The notes below the pieces were generated by a model, which did not search any database, had not been told where the DNA came from, and saw only the letters and a program-made list of their open reading frames with translations. 64,000 nucleotides of DNA, taken from positions 1-64,000 of the forward strand of contig NZ_LSUQ01000003.1 of NCBI RefSeq assembly GCF_001642725.1. Reading direction: 5' to 3'. This document shows, in pieces, positions 8,366-17,732 of this stretch; positions within the stretch are counted from its first letter, which is position 1; every line of letters starts with the position of its first letter. Origin of the DNA: Ferroacidibacillus organovorans. Lineage in GTDB: Bacteria; Bacillota; Bacilli; Alicyclobacillales; SLC66. Position numbers and translations under genes: made by a program.

Positions 8366-8704
8366 TTACGCAGGGTGCTTACTTTGCGCTTCTTGTTTTG
8401 CGGTATTGTACAGCGCTGCCATTCCGCCATAGAGCGTATAGAAAAAGGCGTCCGGCGCGTCAAGAGAGAACGAGTTGTAATTTCTCGGATCCATACCGAG
8501 CACGAATTCAAACAGCTTAGCGCTGTCGTATGCGTAAAAGCAGAAATTCGTATAGTCAAATGCGGGCATTTTCTCATAGATGGTGACAATGTCCGACGAG
8601 TACGTCAGAATATCTCGTGCGGCTTCATCAACCATTTTCACGGCATCCACGAGTTCAACTGAGATCCGGATGGTTTTCTCATTCACGATATCTATTTTCG
8701 CCAC
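8366..8704 (-). CDS. uncharacterised 112-aa protein in DUF2249 operon
   Basis: Not recognised. It is mostly helical by composition, with an aromatic-rich centre (FDYTNFCFYAYDSAKLFEFV and FFYTLYGGMAALYNTA). There is no signal peptide, no clear membrane span and one cysteine. A ribosome binding site (aaagggg) precedes the ATG. It lies 24 bp downstream of the 121-aa gene and 21 bp upstream of the DUF2249-like gene, so it belongs to the same operon. The many aromatic residues suggest a ligand or cofactor pocket, which is speculation. Confidence 0.6.
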   Translation of the reverse strand: MAKIDIVNEKTIRISVELVDAVKMVDEAARDILTYSSDIVTIYEKMPAFDYTNFCFYAYDSAKLFEFVLGMDPRNYNSFSLDAPDAFFYTLYGGMAALYNTAKQEAQSKHPA

Positions 8705-8728
8705 AGTGATCCCCTTTCGCGCTACCGT

Positions 8729-9094
8729 CTAATAAGAGAAGACAAAAACGCCTACCCGCAGCGCCTCCTGATAGGCGGTTAGAGATATCAACTCATCTTT
8801 CATCGGCTCTAGTGGCCGGATCTGAAGATATCCGTCGTCTGCTGTGTCCAGATTCGCAGCGCCAAGTAATGTCCCTTTTGCTACAAGCGAGACAATCACA
8901 GATAATCCCCACCATAGCGCCGGATCCTCTACACCCTCGACTCCAGCCATTTCTTTCACGCGAAACACCCATTCATACGGCATGTGGGCTAAATTGATCA
9001 CATGCCGCAATTTCTGGTTTTGCTTGATGACAAACACACGACGATAGCCGTGCGGCACGTGGCCTACTGGCAGCCACTCGACGCTGGCTGTCAT
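8729..9094 (-). CDS. uncharacterised 121-aa protein in DUF2249 operon
   Basis: Not recognised. A soluble mixed alpha/beta protein beginning with VEWLPVGHVPHGYRRVFVIK. It contains histidines (GHVPHG, LRHVINLAHMPYEW) and one hydrophobic stretch (LWWGLSVIVSLVAKGTLLGA) that could be a buried helix or a single membrane contact. Its start overlaps the stop of the upstream DUF2249 gene by four bases, implying translational coupling. The histidine clusters could bind metal or haem, but that is only a suggestion. Confidence 0.6.
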   Translation of the reverse strand: MTASVEWLPVGHVPHGYRRVFVIKQNQKLRHVINLAHMPYEWVFRVKEMAGVEGVEDPALWWGLSVIVSLVAKGTLLGAANLDTADDGYLQIRPLEPMKDELISLTAYQEALRVGVFVFSY

Positions 9095-9330
9095 GCGCCG
9101 ACACGACCGATGTGAATGCGAAAGGTCTCGGGTCCGCGCTCAATGTACTCCCATGAGAATATTCCTGAGCGTTCCAATTCAAACTGATAACGCAACGGTT
9201 GCGGATCGTGGTCATTGATCAGGAGCATCGCTTCTCCTGGTTTCAGGCTGTCGAATGTTTCAAAGATCACCTTGTGTTTCTGGTGCGGAGGATATTCTGT
9301 CGCATTGACTGTCGCTTGGAACTCACTCAT
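9091..9330 (-). CDS. DUF2249 domain protein, first gene of operon
   Basis: A 79-aa single-domain DUF2249 protein: YPPHQKHKVIFETFDSLKPG, then EAMLLINDHDPQPLRYQF and a final FRIHIGRV strand. The family has a TusA-like fold, lacks the sulfur-carrier cysteine and is usually found near denitrification, NO-stress, hemerythrin or Fe-S genes. An aggagg site precedes the ATG. The upstream FNR-like dyad and well-placed -10 support induction by oxygen limitation or NO. The molecular role is unknown. Confidence 0.85.
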   Translation of the reverse strand: MSEFQATVNATEYPPHQKHKVIFETFDSLKPGEAMLLINDHDPQPLRYQFELERSGIFSWEYIERGPETFRIHIGRVGA

Positions 9331-9372
9331 GGGTAATTCCCTCCTGAATAGAAAGTTGACTTCACAACTCGC

Positions 9373-9414
9373 ATTTTACGTCACCTGATGGACCAGGATC
9401 GTGATTCATATCAC
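9373..9414 (-). promoter_or_regulatory. FNR/CRP-type activator site and -10 box of DUF2249 operon
   Basis: GTGAT-N4-ATCAC (9401-9414) is a perfect dyad of the CRP/FNR class (GTGA-N6-TCAC). On the minus strand a TAAAAT -10 box (9373-9378) follows 22 nt later. This puts the dyad centre at about -41.5, the class II activation position of FNR. No good -35 is needed in that design. It lies about 70 bp before the DUF2249 start. Confidence 0.7.
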
Positions 9415-9609
9415 ACAGTGACATTTTGGAATGAGGTGGCGTCAAAGCCTCAACTCAGGCGAATGCGGAGGCATAGGGGGTGTGACTCAAAGCACAATCT
9501 GCTGAGTCGACATGTGTTAGTCTGACCGCATAGGAGAATTATCTTCGCGGAACGTCACAGCAGAGAAGAAATTCTCATGGGTAGAGAGAAGAGAGCGAGG
9601 CGGTGAGTC

Positions 9610-10884
9610 GTGGCACTTCGCGCGATGCGTAGAAGGGTGCAGATCCTTCAACTGGCCATCCACCTGTATAAGACCTACAGGCAAATTCTACGATTGCAGG
9701 AGCATGGGGGTGCACAGGGGGAAATTGACAGACACTTTGCTGCGGCTGGACGTGAGATCAGGGAAACGGCAAATGGCCTGTACGGTGCGATGGTTAAGGC
9801 GGGACAATTTCTCAGTCTTCGCGAGGATTTGTTTCCGGAGGCATTTATAAAAGAACTCCAACAACTTCAGGACAAAGTTCCGTCTGTCGCGTTTTCCGAT
9901 GTGAGAGATGCCATTTTAGAAGCGTGCCGACAGCCGATGGATCCTATTTTCAATTCTATTGATCCGATTCCTGTTGCGTCGGGATCGGTTGCACAGGTGC
10001 ACCATGCCAAGTTCACGAGTGGACAGACCGCTGCCATCAAGGTGCTAAGGCCTGACATCGAGCGCCTTGTAGCGGTCGATCTCGCTACGCTCCGTCACGT
10101 TGCGCGCATTACCGACCGAATTTCTACGGTGCGCAATCGCCTGGATTTGATTGCGCTGCACAAGGCGTTTGCGGCGACGCTCACACGGGAGATGGATATG
10201 CGCGCGGAGGCAGGACACATGAAGAGGTTGCGGCAGACGCTGGCGAGTGATGAGCGGATCGTGATTCCGAAGGCGTTTGAAGCTTACACGACAACTCGCG
10301 TGTTGGTGATGGAGTGGATCGAAGGAACAAGTATCCGGGACACTGCACAACTTCAAGCTTGGCGTGTGGATCGGCAGGCTGTTCGGGATGCCTTGCTGGG
10401 TGCATACGTAAAACAGCTCTTGGTGACGGGCTTTGTCCATCTGGATCCGCATCCTGGAAATCTGGCCATACTTCCTGACGGAAACCTGGCCTTGCTCGAT
10501 TTTGGCATGGTCGCAGAGTATACCTCTGACGAGCGGGCTGCTTTTCGCGATCTGTTGCAGCGCGCATATTTGCGAGACATGGATGGTGTGGTGAGAATCC
10601 TGCAGAACCTCGGTTTTCTGCAATCAACATCGAATGCGGAAGAACTGGCCCGAGGGCTGCAGGGGTTAAGTAAACACTTCACTGTCGCAGATCTTCGCGA
10701 TTTGTTTCAGAAACATGGTTTTCGGTTGGAGGCGAGGTTTATGCTGCTGATCCGCTGTCTGGGAATGATGAAGACGGCAATGACCACATTGACACCGGAT
10801 GAAACCAATTGGCTTGAAGTCCTGTCTGAGCATGTGTTTCCCATCATGCTATCCGAAGCGAATGGCTCAATCGCCTCAGTGTGA
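9610..10884 (+). CDS. ABC1/AarF/UbiB family atypical kinase
   Basis: A 424-aa protein of the ABC1 (UbiB/ADCK) kinase-like family. It contains the KxGQ motif (MVKAGQFLSLREDLFP), the alanine-rich nucleotide loop replacing the P-loop (PVASGSVAQVH), the AAIKVLRP lysine strand, the hinge VMEWIEG and the catalytic HLDPHPGNL...LLDFG loop. UbiB members support isoprenoid-quinone metabolism; here, menaquinone is a guess. The start is GTG at 9610 after a gaggcggtg site. C-terminal membrane helices typical of some members are not evident. Confidence 0.9.
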   Translation: MALRAMRRRVQILQLAIHLYKTYRQILRLQEHGGAQGEIDRHFAAAGREIRETANGLYGAMVKAGQFLSLREDLFPEAFIKELQQLQDKVPSVAFSDVRDAILEACRQPMDPIFNSIDPIPVASGSVAQVHHAKFTSGQTAAIKVLRPDIERLVAVDLATLRHVARITDRISTVRNRLDLIALHKAFAATLTREMDMRAEAGHMKRLRQTLASDERIVIPKAFEAYTTTRVLVMEWIEGTSIRDTAQLQAWRVDRQAVRDALLGAYVKQLLVTGFVHLDPHPGNLAILPDGNLALLDFGMVAEYTSDERAAFRDLLQRAYLRDMDGVVRILQNLGFLQSTSNAEELARGLQGLSKHFTVADLRDLFQKHGFRLEARFMLLIRCLGMMKTAMTTLTPDETNWLEVLSEHVFPIMLSEANGSIASV

Positions 10885-10890
10885 CGGGGT

Positions 10891-11724
10891 TCACCATACC
10901 AGGGAGGGTGTCAATTCTGGCGATGTTTCAGGCATCTGAGATCGCTGAGCCGACAAGAGTACGACCTCGTAGTGCATCGTGAACCCGTTTGGGTGTCCCT
11001 GGTCGATTGCGCTTATCATTTCCGCCTTGGTGTCTTCTGGCGCGTAATCAAGCAAATGGAACAATTCGCTGAAGAAATCCAGTACCGCCTGACCGCTTTC
11101 AAAGTGAAAGGGCAATCGGGTTCGCACTTCTTCGAGCTTTCCAAAACCGGCTGCGGCCATGGCATTTGGCAACACCTCCGCCTGTGTGAATTTGCTTTGA
11201 AAGGGTTTTGCCATCATGGCCATATCTCCGAGAACGAGAGTGGTGACATCGAAGAATTCTTCCCATGTCCGTCTTCCAGGCACAGTGAAAAAAACCGTTC
11301 CACCAGGTCGAACAACTTCATGCACTTCGCGCATGCTGTCAAAAGGATGCGAAAAAAACGGAAAGGCGAGATTGCATAGAACCAGATCATACCCTTCAGG
11401 CTCAAGATCGATCTTTTCTGCGCCCATGGTCCGAAAATCGATATTGCTGAGGTTTTGTTTGGCGGCCTCTTCTTGTCCCAGGGCGATCATCGAGTTGGAT
11501 GAATCCACGGCAGTCACCATAAGCTGTGGGTACTGTGCTGCGATGGACAAGCTCAACACACCTGGACCGCAGCCGAGGTCGAGCACGTTGCGACGAGTGG
11601 GCGATGTTTCATACGGGGCAATGCGGGATAGAATGACTTGCGCAACGCGCGGGGAGATCAGTCGCCCAACCGTATTTTTGTATAGGATGCTTCCTTCCTC
11701 AGATTTGAAGTTTGGAATGCGCAT
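10891..11724 (-). CDS. class I SAM-dependent methyltransferase
   Basis: A 277-aa soluble methyltransferase with motif I VLDLGCGPGVLSLSIA at residues 46-61, an acidic ribose-binding VTAVDSSNSMI strand, and the DLVLCNLAFPFF motif IV region. It resembles UbiE/BioC-type enzymes, but the substrate is unknown. An aggaggt site lies before the ATG. It converges on the AarF gene with only six bases between stops. Linking the two to quinone methylation is tempting but unsupported. Confidence 0.85.
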   Translation of the reverse strand: MRIPNFKSEEGSILYKNTVGRLISPRVAQVILSRIAPYETSPTRRNVLDLGCGPGVLSLSIAAQYPQLMVTAVDSSNSMIALGQEEAAKQNLSNIDFRTMGAEKIDLEPEGYDLVLCNLAFPFFSHPFDSMREVHEVVRPGGTVFFTVPGRRTWEEFFDVTTLVLGDMAMMAKPFQSKFTQAEVLPNAMAAAGFGKLEEVRTRLPFHFESGQAVLDFFSELFHLLDYAPEDTKAEMISAIDQGHPNGFTMHYEVVLLSAQRSQMPETSPELTPSLVW

Positions 11725-12020
11725 AGCGCGTAACCTCCTGGTTAAACAGGGATCTGAAACCTAGCGACTCAGGGATCAACCCCTGAAATTCATGGTGCTT
11801 TGTTTAGCGCTTCATTTAAACCATACCGAGATTGGGCAAGATCGGGTGTGCGCTGCATCACGTTTTGCGGGACTGCTGGTGGCGGATTGCCAAAGGAGAA
11901 TCAGGATGAACGAGGAGATGTGATCTCTTGTGGAGGATCACATCGAGGTATGCAAGATGCTTGAGTCTGTGACGCGAACATCGAATCAAGATGGATTGTG
12001 AAAGAGACAGGGCCCAGAAA

Positions 12021-12434
12021 CTAGCTATATCGTCGCTCTGATTCATCAATGGGATAGTCGTTTGCGCTCATGTCCCGGCGCTGCATAAGTCCTTCGTCGT
12101 TGAATTCCCAGTGCTCATTCCCGTGAGTGCGCATCCACTGATCGGTGTCTGCGTCACGCCACTCGTATTCAAAGCGCACGGAGATACGATTGTCGGTATA
12201 ACACCAAAGCTCTTTCATCAATTTGTAGTCGAGTTCTTTGGCCCATTTGCGCCGCAGGAATTCTTTGATCGCCTCTCTCCCTTTAAAAAATTCGGTGCGG
12301 TTTCTCCACTCAGAGTCAGGCGTATACGCCAAAGCGACGATTTCCGGGTCGCGCGTATTCCAGGCGTTCTCTGCCGCTTTGACTTTGGCGCGCGCGGTTT
12401 CTTCTGTAAAGGGAGGTTTGATGGGTGACGACAT
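12021..12434 (-). CDS. nuclear transport factor 2-like (DUF1348) protein
   Basis: A 137-aa SnoaL/NTF2-fold protein of the DUF1348 type. It shows the conserved [20 protein letters not shown] start, [20 protein letters not shown], and the strand [11 protein letters not shown] leading to HGNEHWEF. The length is normal for a one-domain cone-shaped fold. The exact role of these proteins is unknown. It is monocistronic. Confidence 0.85.
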   Translation of the reverse strand: MSSPIKPPFTEETARAKVKAAENAWNTRDPEIVALAYTPDSEWRNRTEFFKGREAIKEFLRRKWAKELDYKLMKELWCYTDNRISVRFEYEWRDADTDQWMRTHGNEHWEFNDEGLMQRRDMSANDYPIDESERRYS

Positions 12435-12877
12435 TCTGATCGCTCCTCTGGATTCATTTTATTTTTATGATACTTGAGTTGACGGTTGAGCGCCAGAATC
12501 GACGCATTGCTTTATGACAAAGTGTGCAGGATTCAAGTCTCATTGTTCATGCCCATCTTCTTTGGCGAGGTTGCCTTGGTTCCCATCACGTCTCCTGTCG
12601 CAGAGCAGGGTATCTTTTTTTAAAATCTGCTTTATGATGAGAATGCCTCCTGTCATTTTGCGATTGGAAATGCGTATCCCACAAGAATCGTAAATGGCCA
12701 GCATATGGATCCAGAAGAGCTTGTGAAGCGTGGATAGAATCATAGCATGGCGCATGTCGATTTTAAATGTCGATGGCGAGACAATGGACGGACGGCGAGT
12801 GCCCATCCTGCGCGCAGGAAAGTGGGTTTTAGCGGGTGAATCCAGTAAGTCGTAGGATTGTGAAAGAAGGAATGTGA
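12435..12877. other. intergenic stretch, no gene recognised
   Basis: About 440 bp between the divergent DUF1348 and MFS genes. It should hold both promoters. A 116-codon minus-strand frame covers much of it but has neither a recognisable family nor a ribosome binding site. No strong hairpin was seen. Confidence 0.5.
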
Positions 12878-14152
12878 TTGATCCGCTCATTTTTTCATGC
12901 TTTTGCGTTTCGCGAATATCGATGGCTATGGTTGCTTACGACACTGACCAATTCTGCTTCTTGGACGTTTACACTGGTGGTCACGTGGCAAGCCTACGCG
13001 CTCACGCACTCTTCTTCGTGGTCTGGCGCTGTCATGTTTGCGACACTCATTCCTAACATTATGGGGGCGCCGATTGCCGGTGTATTGGCAGACGTCATGG
13101 ATCGAAGGATACTCATGGTTTCAGCGTGTGGGATTGAAATTGTGATCACTGTTTTGCTCAGCGTTTTGTCGCGATTCCATTTGGAGACGCCTGCCTTGCT
13201 TGTGATCTTGTCCTTGCTCTTTGGATTTGCGTCAAGTGGCTTGAGCGTCATGCTCAGTTCTCTTGTTCCGTCCGTTGTGCCGCAAGAGACGTTATTCAAC
13301 GCGTTGTCCTTACAGGCTGTGGCACAAAGGGGCACCGAATTTGTCGGACCAGCGCTTGCAAGCCCTCTGCTGATCTTATTCGGCCCAGGCATGGCCTACT
13401 TGCTAGCCACCTTCTTTTATGCATTTGCCGGGACACTTGTCTTTTTTCTCGCGAACGTGCACATTGAGAGCCTGGCCGACGAGGATTTGCGGAGGCGTAC
13501 GATTTTTGCCCCGTTCCTTGATGGCTTCATCTATGTTCGCAAGAATCCCACGATCGGTCTCATGGTGTCGCTTGTAGGGTTTCACTGTGCCCTGACAATG
13601 GCGTATATGGGCATGTTGCCTCAATTCGTAAAAACATCCCTGCATGGCTCGACCGCCTTTTATGGTTTGGTTGTGAGTGCGATCGGTCTTGGATCGATTT
13701 TTGGAACGCTTCTTTTGGCGGGTGTAAAAGGTGTCCGGCTTCGAGGGGGATTGTACTGGATGACAGCGGTCATCAGCGGTGCATCTTTAACGCTTTTTGC
13801 ACTGAGCGAAACGCCTGTACTGGCGATGCTGGCGATCATCTTGGTAGGCGCATCGCAGGCGATTTTTATGACGCTTAGTCTTGGATACATTCAGCACATG
13901 TCGGTGAAACAGATGACAGGACGAGTGACCAGCCTTTACTTAGTGTTAGCTGGCGGATTCATGTCATTGGCAAATTTGGGGTATGACACATTGAGCAATG
14001 TTATTGCTCCGGGGTGGATCATGCGTTCTACTGGCGTTTTGTTTATGCTCATCGTGGGCATCTATGGACTCTTCTCCGCACAGTTTCGAACCGTTTCGAA
14101 ATTTGGCACCTTTTTGTCGCACGATAACGAAGTACAATCCGTTCGTGGATAA
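12878..14152 (+). CDS. MFS transporter
   Basis: A 424-aa major facilitator protein with about 12 membrane helices and the MFS loop 2-3 signature as GVLADVMDRRILM. It is similar to MFS_3/enterobactin-exporter-like drug/H+ antiporters. The start is TTG at 12878, preceded seven bases upstream by agaagg. The N-terminus RSFFHAFAFREYRWLW is typical for the subfamily. The substrate is unknown, and it is not in an operon. Confidence 0.85.
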   Translation: MIRSFFHAFAFREYRWLWLLTTLTNSASWTFTLVVTWQAYALTHSSSWSGAVMFATLIPNIMGAPIAGVLADVMDRRILMVSACGIEIVITVLLSVLSRFHLETPALLVILSLLFGFASSGLSVMLSSLVPSVVPQETLFNALSLQAVAQRGTEFVGPALASPLLILFGPGMAYLLATFFYAFAGTLVFFLANVHIESLADEDLRRRTIFAPFLDGFIYVRKNPTIGLMVSLVGFHCALTMAYMGMLPQFVKTSLHGSTAFYGLVVSAIGLGSIFGTLLLAGVKGVRLRGGLYWMTAVISGASLTLFALSETPVLAMLAIILVGASQAIFMTLSLGYIQHMSVKQMTGRVTSLYLVLAGGFMSLANLGYDTLSNVIAPGWIMRSTGVLFMLIVGIYGLFSAQFRTVSKFGTFLSHDNEVQSVRG

Positions 14153-14171
14153 AGCTCGATCCTGAGACTCG

Positions 14172-15623
14172 CTATACCACCTGAACGGTTCCGCGCAGTG
14201 AAACAGTAATCACACCGCGTCGCTCAATAAACTGGCGCATCGCGTCAATCGCTGAACAAGTAAGGTTTTTTCGGTTTATTCCATATTTTTCAGGCACGCC
14301 CTGCATCGTCACGAACGCCGCACGGTATGTGCGATCCAGGGTGACTGGCCGATCATTGACAAAGAGATTCTGGATGCGCGTTCCCGCTGGGTTCTCAATT
14401 TTGATAAACATTCTCATGCCAAGGCAGCGTTTTACATAACCGCCCATCTGACCGTACGGATTACGGGCAAACGTCTTTTCTAAATTCTCTTCCAACATTT
14501 CCATCAGTTCCCGCCCCGTGATCTCGACGGTTGAAACAGGGGGATTGGTGGGGATGATGTTCCACAGGTCATTGAGTGTAATCGGCCCCGGCGGGATGGG
14601 CGCCCCGTATCGCCAGCCATTCGAGAACGCGAGCTCTGTCTCGGCAACCTCAAGGATTGATTCCAACAGCAGATTGTCCATCGTCGTCTCGAGTTGTGCG
14701 TAGCGGTGGAGCGCCGTTTCCGTCTGCCCCACGATCGCTTGGAGCATTTCTTGATGCGGCAGAAGCGCCTGCTCTACAAGAGCTGCCACCTCGCGGTCGG
14801 GCGGGATGCTCTGCGCCACCTCGATGAGCGTGTGGCGATAATCGCGAATTTTGCCGTCTTCTATCTCCAACTCCAACTGCCCCATAAAAGAACCGTGACA
14901 ACCGGATTGGATGAGAATGGTGTCGTTGATGCTGACGGGATGATAGAGGCGGTTGTGCGTGTGGGCACTCAGTAAGACATCAATGCCATCGATCTCGGCT
15001 GCCATCTCTGCCTCAAGTGGAAATCCGAGGTGAGAGAGGACAACGACGAGATCGACCTGCTCTTCATTTCGCAGTGCAGCAATTTGGGCTGGTAATTCAT
15101 CCTTGCCCATCGTAAATCGAATGCCAGTAGAAAAGTGGGGCGGCATCGTCTTGTCGATGATGTGACAGGCGATTCCGATGATACCGATCTTTAGGCCAGC
15201 GCGCTCGATCACGGTATGGGATGGGAAGACACGTTGATTGCTTTCTTTGGCGTAACAGTTGTTTGCAAGGACGGGATAGTGAAGTCGCTCCGACAATGTT
15301 TGGAATTGGCTTGGACCATAGGCGAAATCCCAGTGTGCTGTCATTCCGTCTATCAAAAGTGCATTGAGAATCGGGACGAGCGCTTCCCCTTTGCTTGCGA
15401 CTGCAGGGTAGGTGCCGTGAAACGTGTCACCGTTGTCAAGGACAAGCACCCCGTCTGGATTTTGCGCTCGCGCGGCTTGAATCAGCGTGGCAATTCTGGC
15501 GTAGCCTCCGACATTTCGATAGTGAGCAATGCCAGAATCCTCGAGGAACATTTCTTTGTGCAGGTCAATGTATGCGTGAATGTCGTTCAATTGCAGAATG
15601 GTAAGACGGGTGGTTTCACTCAT
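14172..15623 (-). CDS. 5'-nucleotidase / metallophosphoesterase (UshA-like)
   Basis: A 483-aa two-domain enzyme. The N-terminal calcineurin-like phosphoesterase has all metal motifs: LNDIHAY, NGDTFHG, LANNC, VVLSHLG and LLSAHTHNRLY. The C-terminal 5'-nucleotidase domain has NGWRYGAPIPPG and a late substrate-binding region. No signal peptide is visible, so it is probably cytoplasmic like YfkN-related or YunD-type proteins. Start 15623 was chosen because MSETTRLTILQLND fits the family and gaggggac lies upstream. The longer frame from 15716 has no support. Confidence 0.9.
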   Translation of the reverse strand: MSETTRLTILQLNDIHAYIDLHKEMFLEDSGIAHYRNVGGYARIATLIQAARAQNPDGVLVLDNGDTFHGTYPAVASKGEALVPILNALLIDGMTAHWDFAYGPSQFQTLSERLHYPVLANNCYAKESNQRVFPSHTVIERAGLKIGIIGIACHIIDKTMPPHFSTGIRFTMGKDELPAQIAALRNEEQVDLVVVLSHLGFPLEAEMAAEIDGIDVLLSAHTHNRLYHPVSINDTILIQSGCHGSFMGQLELEIEDGKIRDYRHTLIEVAQSIPPDREVAALVEQALLPHQEMLQAIVGQTETALHRYAQLETTMDNLLLESILEVAETELAFSNGWRYGAPIPPGPITLNDLWNIIPTNPPVSTVEITGRELMEMLEENLEKTFARNPYGQMGGYVKRCLGMRMFIKIENPAGTRIQNLFVNDRPVTLDRTYRAAFVTMQGVPEKYGINRKNLTCSAIDAMRQFIERRGVITVSLRGTVQVV

Positions 15624-15743
15624 TTCAATGTCCCCTCGAATGAAATTGCCAAACGGATTATGGGTCAGGCAATGAAAGCTAGACCTAACTTGTCCATGTG
15701 AGTGAAAATTACACATGGATTGCGCAAGGTTGACGGCTCCTGT

Positions 15744-15762
15744 ATACTGTTTTACACAGTAT
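15744..15762. promoter_or_regulatory. possible operator dyad between nucleotidase and MFS genes
   Basis: ATACTG-N7-CAGTAT lies in the divergent promoter region, about 80 bp before the DHA2 transporter start. It could be the operator of an efflux regulator. No regulator gene is adjacent, so this is a weak call. Confidence 0.3.
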
Positions 15763-15834
15763 CATGTCGTATAACTTGTGTCGATTCATGACGGTTGAGG
15801 TTAATTGTATAAACAGCATCGTGGGGGCGAGGTA

Positions 15835-17274
15835 ATGATCCATCCGCGCTTGTGGCAGATGCGCCACTCAGAGAAGGCTTGGTATCGCTGGCTTGTGTTT
15901 TCGACCGCCGTGACGGGGACGTTCATGGTGAATGTGGATAGCAGCGTGATGAACGTAGCCTTGCCTGTCTTAGAGCGAGAATTTCACGCAGGGCCACAGG
16001 TTTTGCAGTGGGTCATTTCTGCGTATTTACTGGTGATCACGGGGATTTTGCCGATTGTCGGGAGTCTATCCGATCGGATGAACCGAAAGCTCGTGTTCAT
16101 CACAGGGGTTGTCATCTTTACAGGTGGATCGATGCTCTGTGCGTTCTCGGACAGCATCACGCAACTCATCCTGTTTCGCATCGTCCAATCAATAGGCGGC
16201 TCGATCATCATGGGAAACGTCATGTCGATTGTCTCCTATATCTTTCCGGCCGGTCAGCGCGGCCGACCGCTTGGACTTGTTGGAAGCGTTGTGGCGGCGG
16301 GAACGATCGTCGGACCTTCGGTTGGTGGCGTGCTCATTGCGGCGTACGGGTGGCGCTCGATTTTCTGGGTGAATGTTCCAATTGGGATCGTATCGGTTGT
16401 CGCTTCCGTTTTGGTCATGATGCCGATTCGCTCCGATAGACCCGCGCGAAGATTTGATGTTATGGGTTCGATCCTGTTTTTTGTGGGGATTGTCAGTCTC
16501 ATGCTGTTTATCTCTGAAGGACAGACCTGGGGCTGGATGAATCTTCGGAGTTTGACTGCGTTCATTCTGAGCGTCGCGATGCTGTCAGCCTTTGTATGGC
16601 AGGAGTTAACGTCGAAGAGTCCTGTGATCGAATTGTCGCTGTTTCGATTGCCCAGATTTGTCCTCGGAAATCTAACAGGCTTCTTGTCGTATGTGATGAT
16701 CATGTTCCCTGGCTTTCTTTTGCCACTCTATATGCATGATGTGTTGCGTATCCCCACGGTGCACATTGGTCTTTTACTCACGCCGCAGGCGATTAGCATG
16801 ATTTTGTTTTCACCTGTGGGAGGCTGGCTGGCGGATCGATTTGGCACGAATTGGCCTGCAGCCATCGGACTGTTTCTCGGCACACTCGGATTAACGCTCA
16901 TGGCGTTTTTAAATTCGGCTTCGTCTTACACGGACATTGTGGTTGCCCTGTCCGTGTTTGGACTCGGGATGGGGCTCTTCACGTCTCCCAATAATGTGTC
17001 TGTCCTCGAGAGTGTACCGATTGAAAAATCCGGACTCACCGGGAGTTTGATCGCGACAGTCAGAAACTTTGGCCGCGTAGTGGGTGTGGCGCTCACCGTA
17101 TTGTTTCTCCAAATATCGGGGAATGATTTGCAGTCAAGCGCTGGCTTTGCACACGCGTCTTCCTTTGCATTTCGAATGGGGGTGATCATTGGGATCGCAG
17201 GCACGGTGTTAACGATGACACGGTTTCTTGTGCGTTTAAAGAAATTGCGTGTTGCGCATGAAACGAGTCGCTGA
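15835..17274 (+). CDS. DHA2-family MFS multidrug transporter (EmrB/QacA-like)
   Basis: A 479-aa protein with about 14 membrane helices. It has motif D1-type TFMVNVDSSVMNVALPVLER near the start and motif C in helix 5 (GTIVGPSVGGVL), both marks of DHA2 drug:H+ antiporters. The start at ATG 15835 follows gggggcgagg. An upstream TTG at 15805 lacks a site. It probably exports toxic organic compounds, with unknown specificity. Confidence 0.9.
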   Translation: MIHPRLWQMRHSEKAWYRWLVFSTAVTGTFMVNVDSSVMNVALPVLEREFHAGPQVLQWVISAYLLVITGILPIVGSLSDRMNRKLVFITGVVIFTGGSMLCAFSDSITQLILFRIVQSIGGSIIMGNVMSIVSYIFPAGQRGRPLGLVGSVVAAGTIVGPSVGGVLIAAYGWRSIFWVNVPIGIVSVVASVLVMMPIRSDRPARRFDVMGSILFFVGIVSLMLFISEGQTWGWMNLRSLTAFILSVAMLSAFVWQELTSKSPVIELSLFRLPRFVLGNLTGFLSYVMIMFPGFLLPLYMHDVLRIPTVHIGLLLTPQAISMILFSPVGGWLADRFGTNWPAAIGLFLGTLGLTLMAFLNSASSYTDIVVALSVFGLGMGLFTSPNNVSVLESVPIEKSGLTGSLIATVRNFGRVVGVALTVLFLQISGNDLQSSAGFAHASSFAFRMGVIIGIAGTVLTMTRFLVRLKKLRVAHETSR

Positions 17275-17362
17275 AGGGATCGCGGTAACATGTTGCAATG
17301 GGATGTTGCGAGCGGATTTGCTGTATACTTGTAGCACATCATTTCATCCTGGGGGAATTGAC

Positions 17363-17701
17363 ATGGCAAAGTTGGCATTTTGGATTACAGCAGGACCAGA
17401 ACTAGAGGCAAAAGCGCTCTCTGGTATCGTACTAGCCAGTCGTTTGAAGAAGAATCGCGGACAAGATGTGGAGGTGTACTTCTTTGGGCCTGGCGTGGCA
17501 CTGGTCGGTAAGCCTAGTCCAAAAGTGGCAGAGGCGCTCGCGATGCTCCGAGATGCAGAAGTGCACGGCGGGTATTGCCCGTTTAATGCGGAGCAATTTG
17601 GCGTTGAGGAGGCAGTATCTGGCGCAGGCTTACATGGAGAGGCGGCCGGAGAAGCGCTCATTCGGTTAGTGGAAGATGGGTATCAGGTTGTCGGCTATTA
17701 A
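17363..17701 (+). CDS. DsrE-like family protein
   Basis: A 112-aa protein of the DsrE/DsrF-like fold. FWITAGPELEAKALSGIVLA is the first beta-alpha unit, VEVYFFGPGVALV the central strand, and VHGGYCPFNAEQFG carries the only cysteine at the position of the family's functional residue. Such proteins act in sulfur relay or as small regulators. A gggggaa site precedes the ATG. It is 31 bp upstream of the DsbA-like gene, so the two are probably cotranscribed and thiol-related. Confidence 0.75.
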   Translation: MAKLAFWITAGPELEAKALSGIVLASRLKKNRGQDVEVYFFGPGVALVGKPSPKVAEALAMLRDAEVHGGYCPFNAEQFGVEEAVSGAGLHGEAAGEALIRLVEDGYQVVGY

Positions 17702-17732
17702 GAATGAGAGACAGCGACGCGCGGAGGCCGAC

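Noticed and set aside
12540-12890. 116-codon minus-strand frame between the DUF1348 and MFS genes.
   Set aside because: No family, no site, and basic residues scattered as in chance frames.
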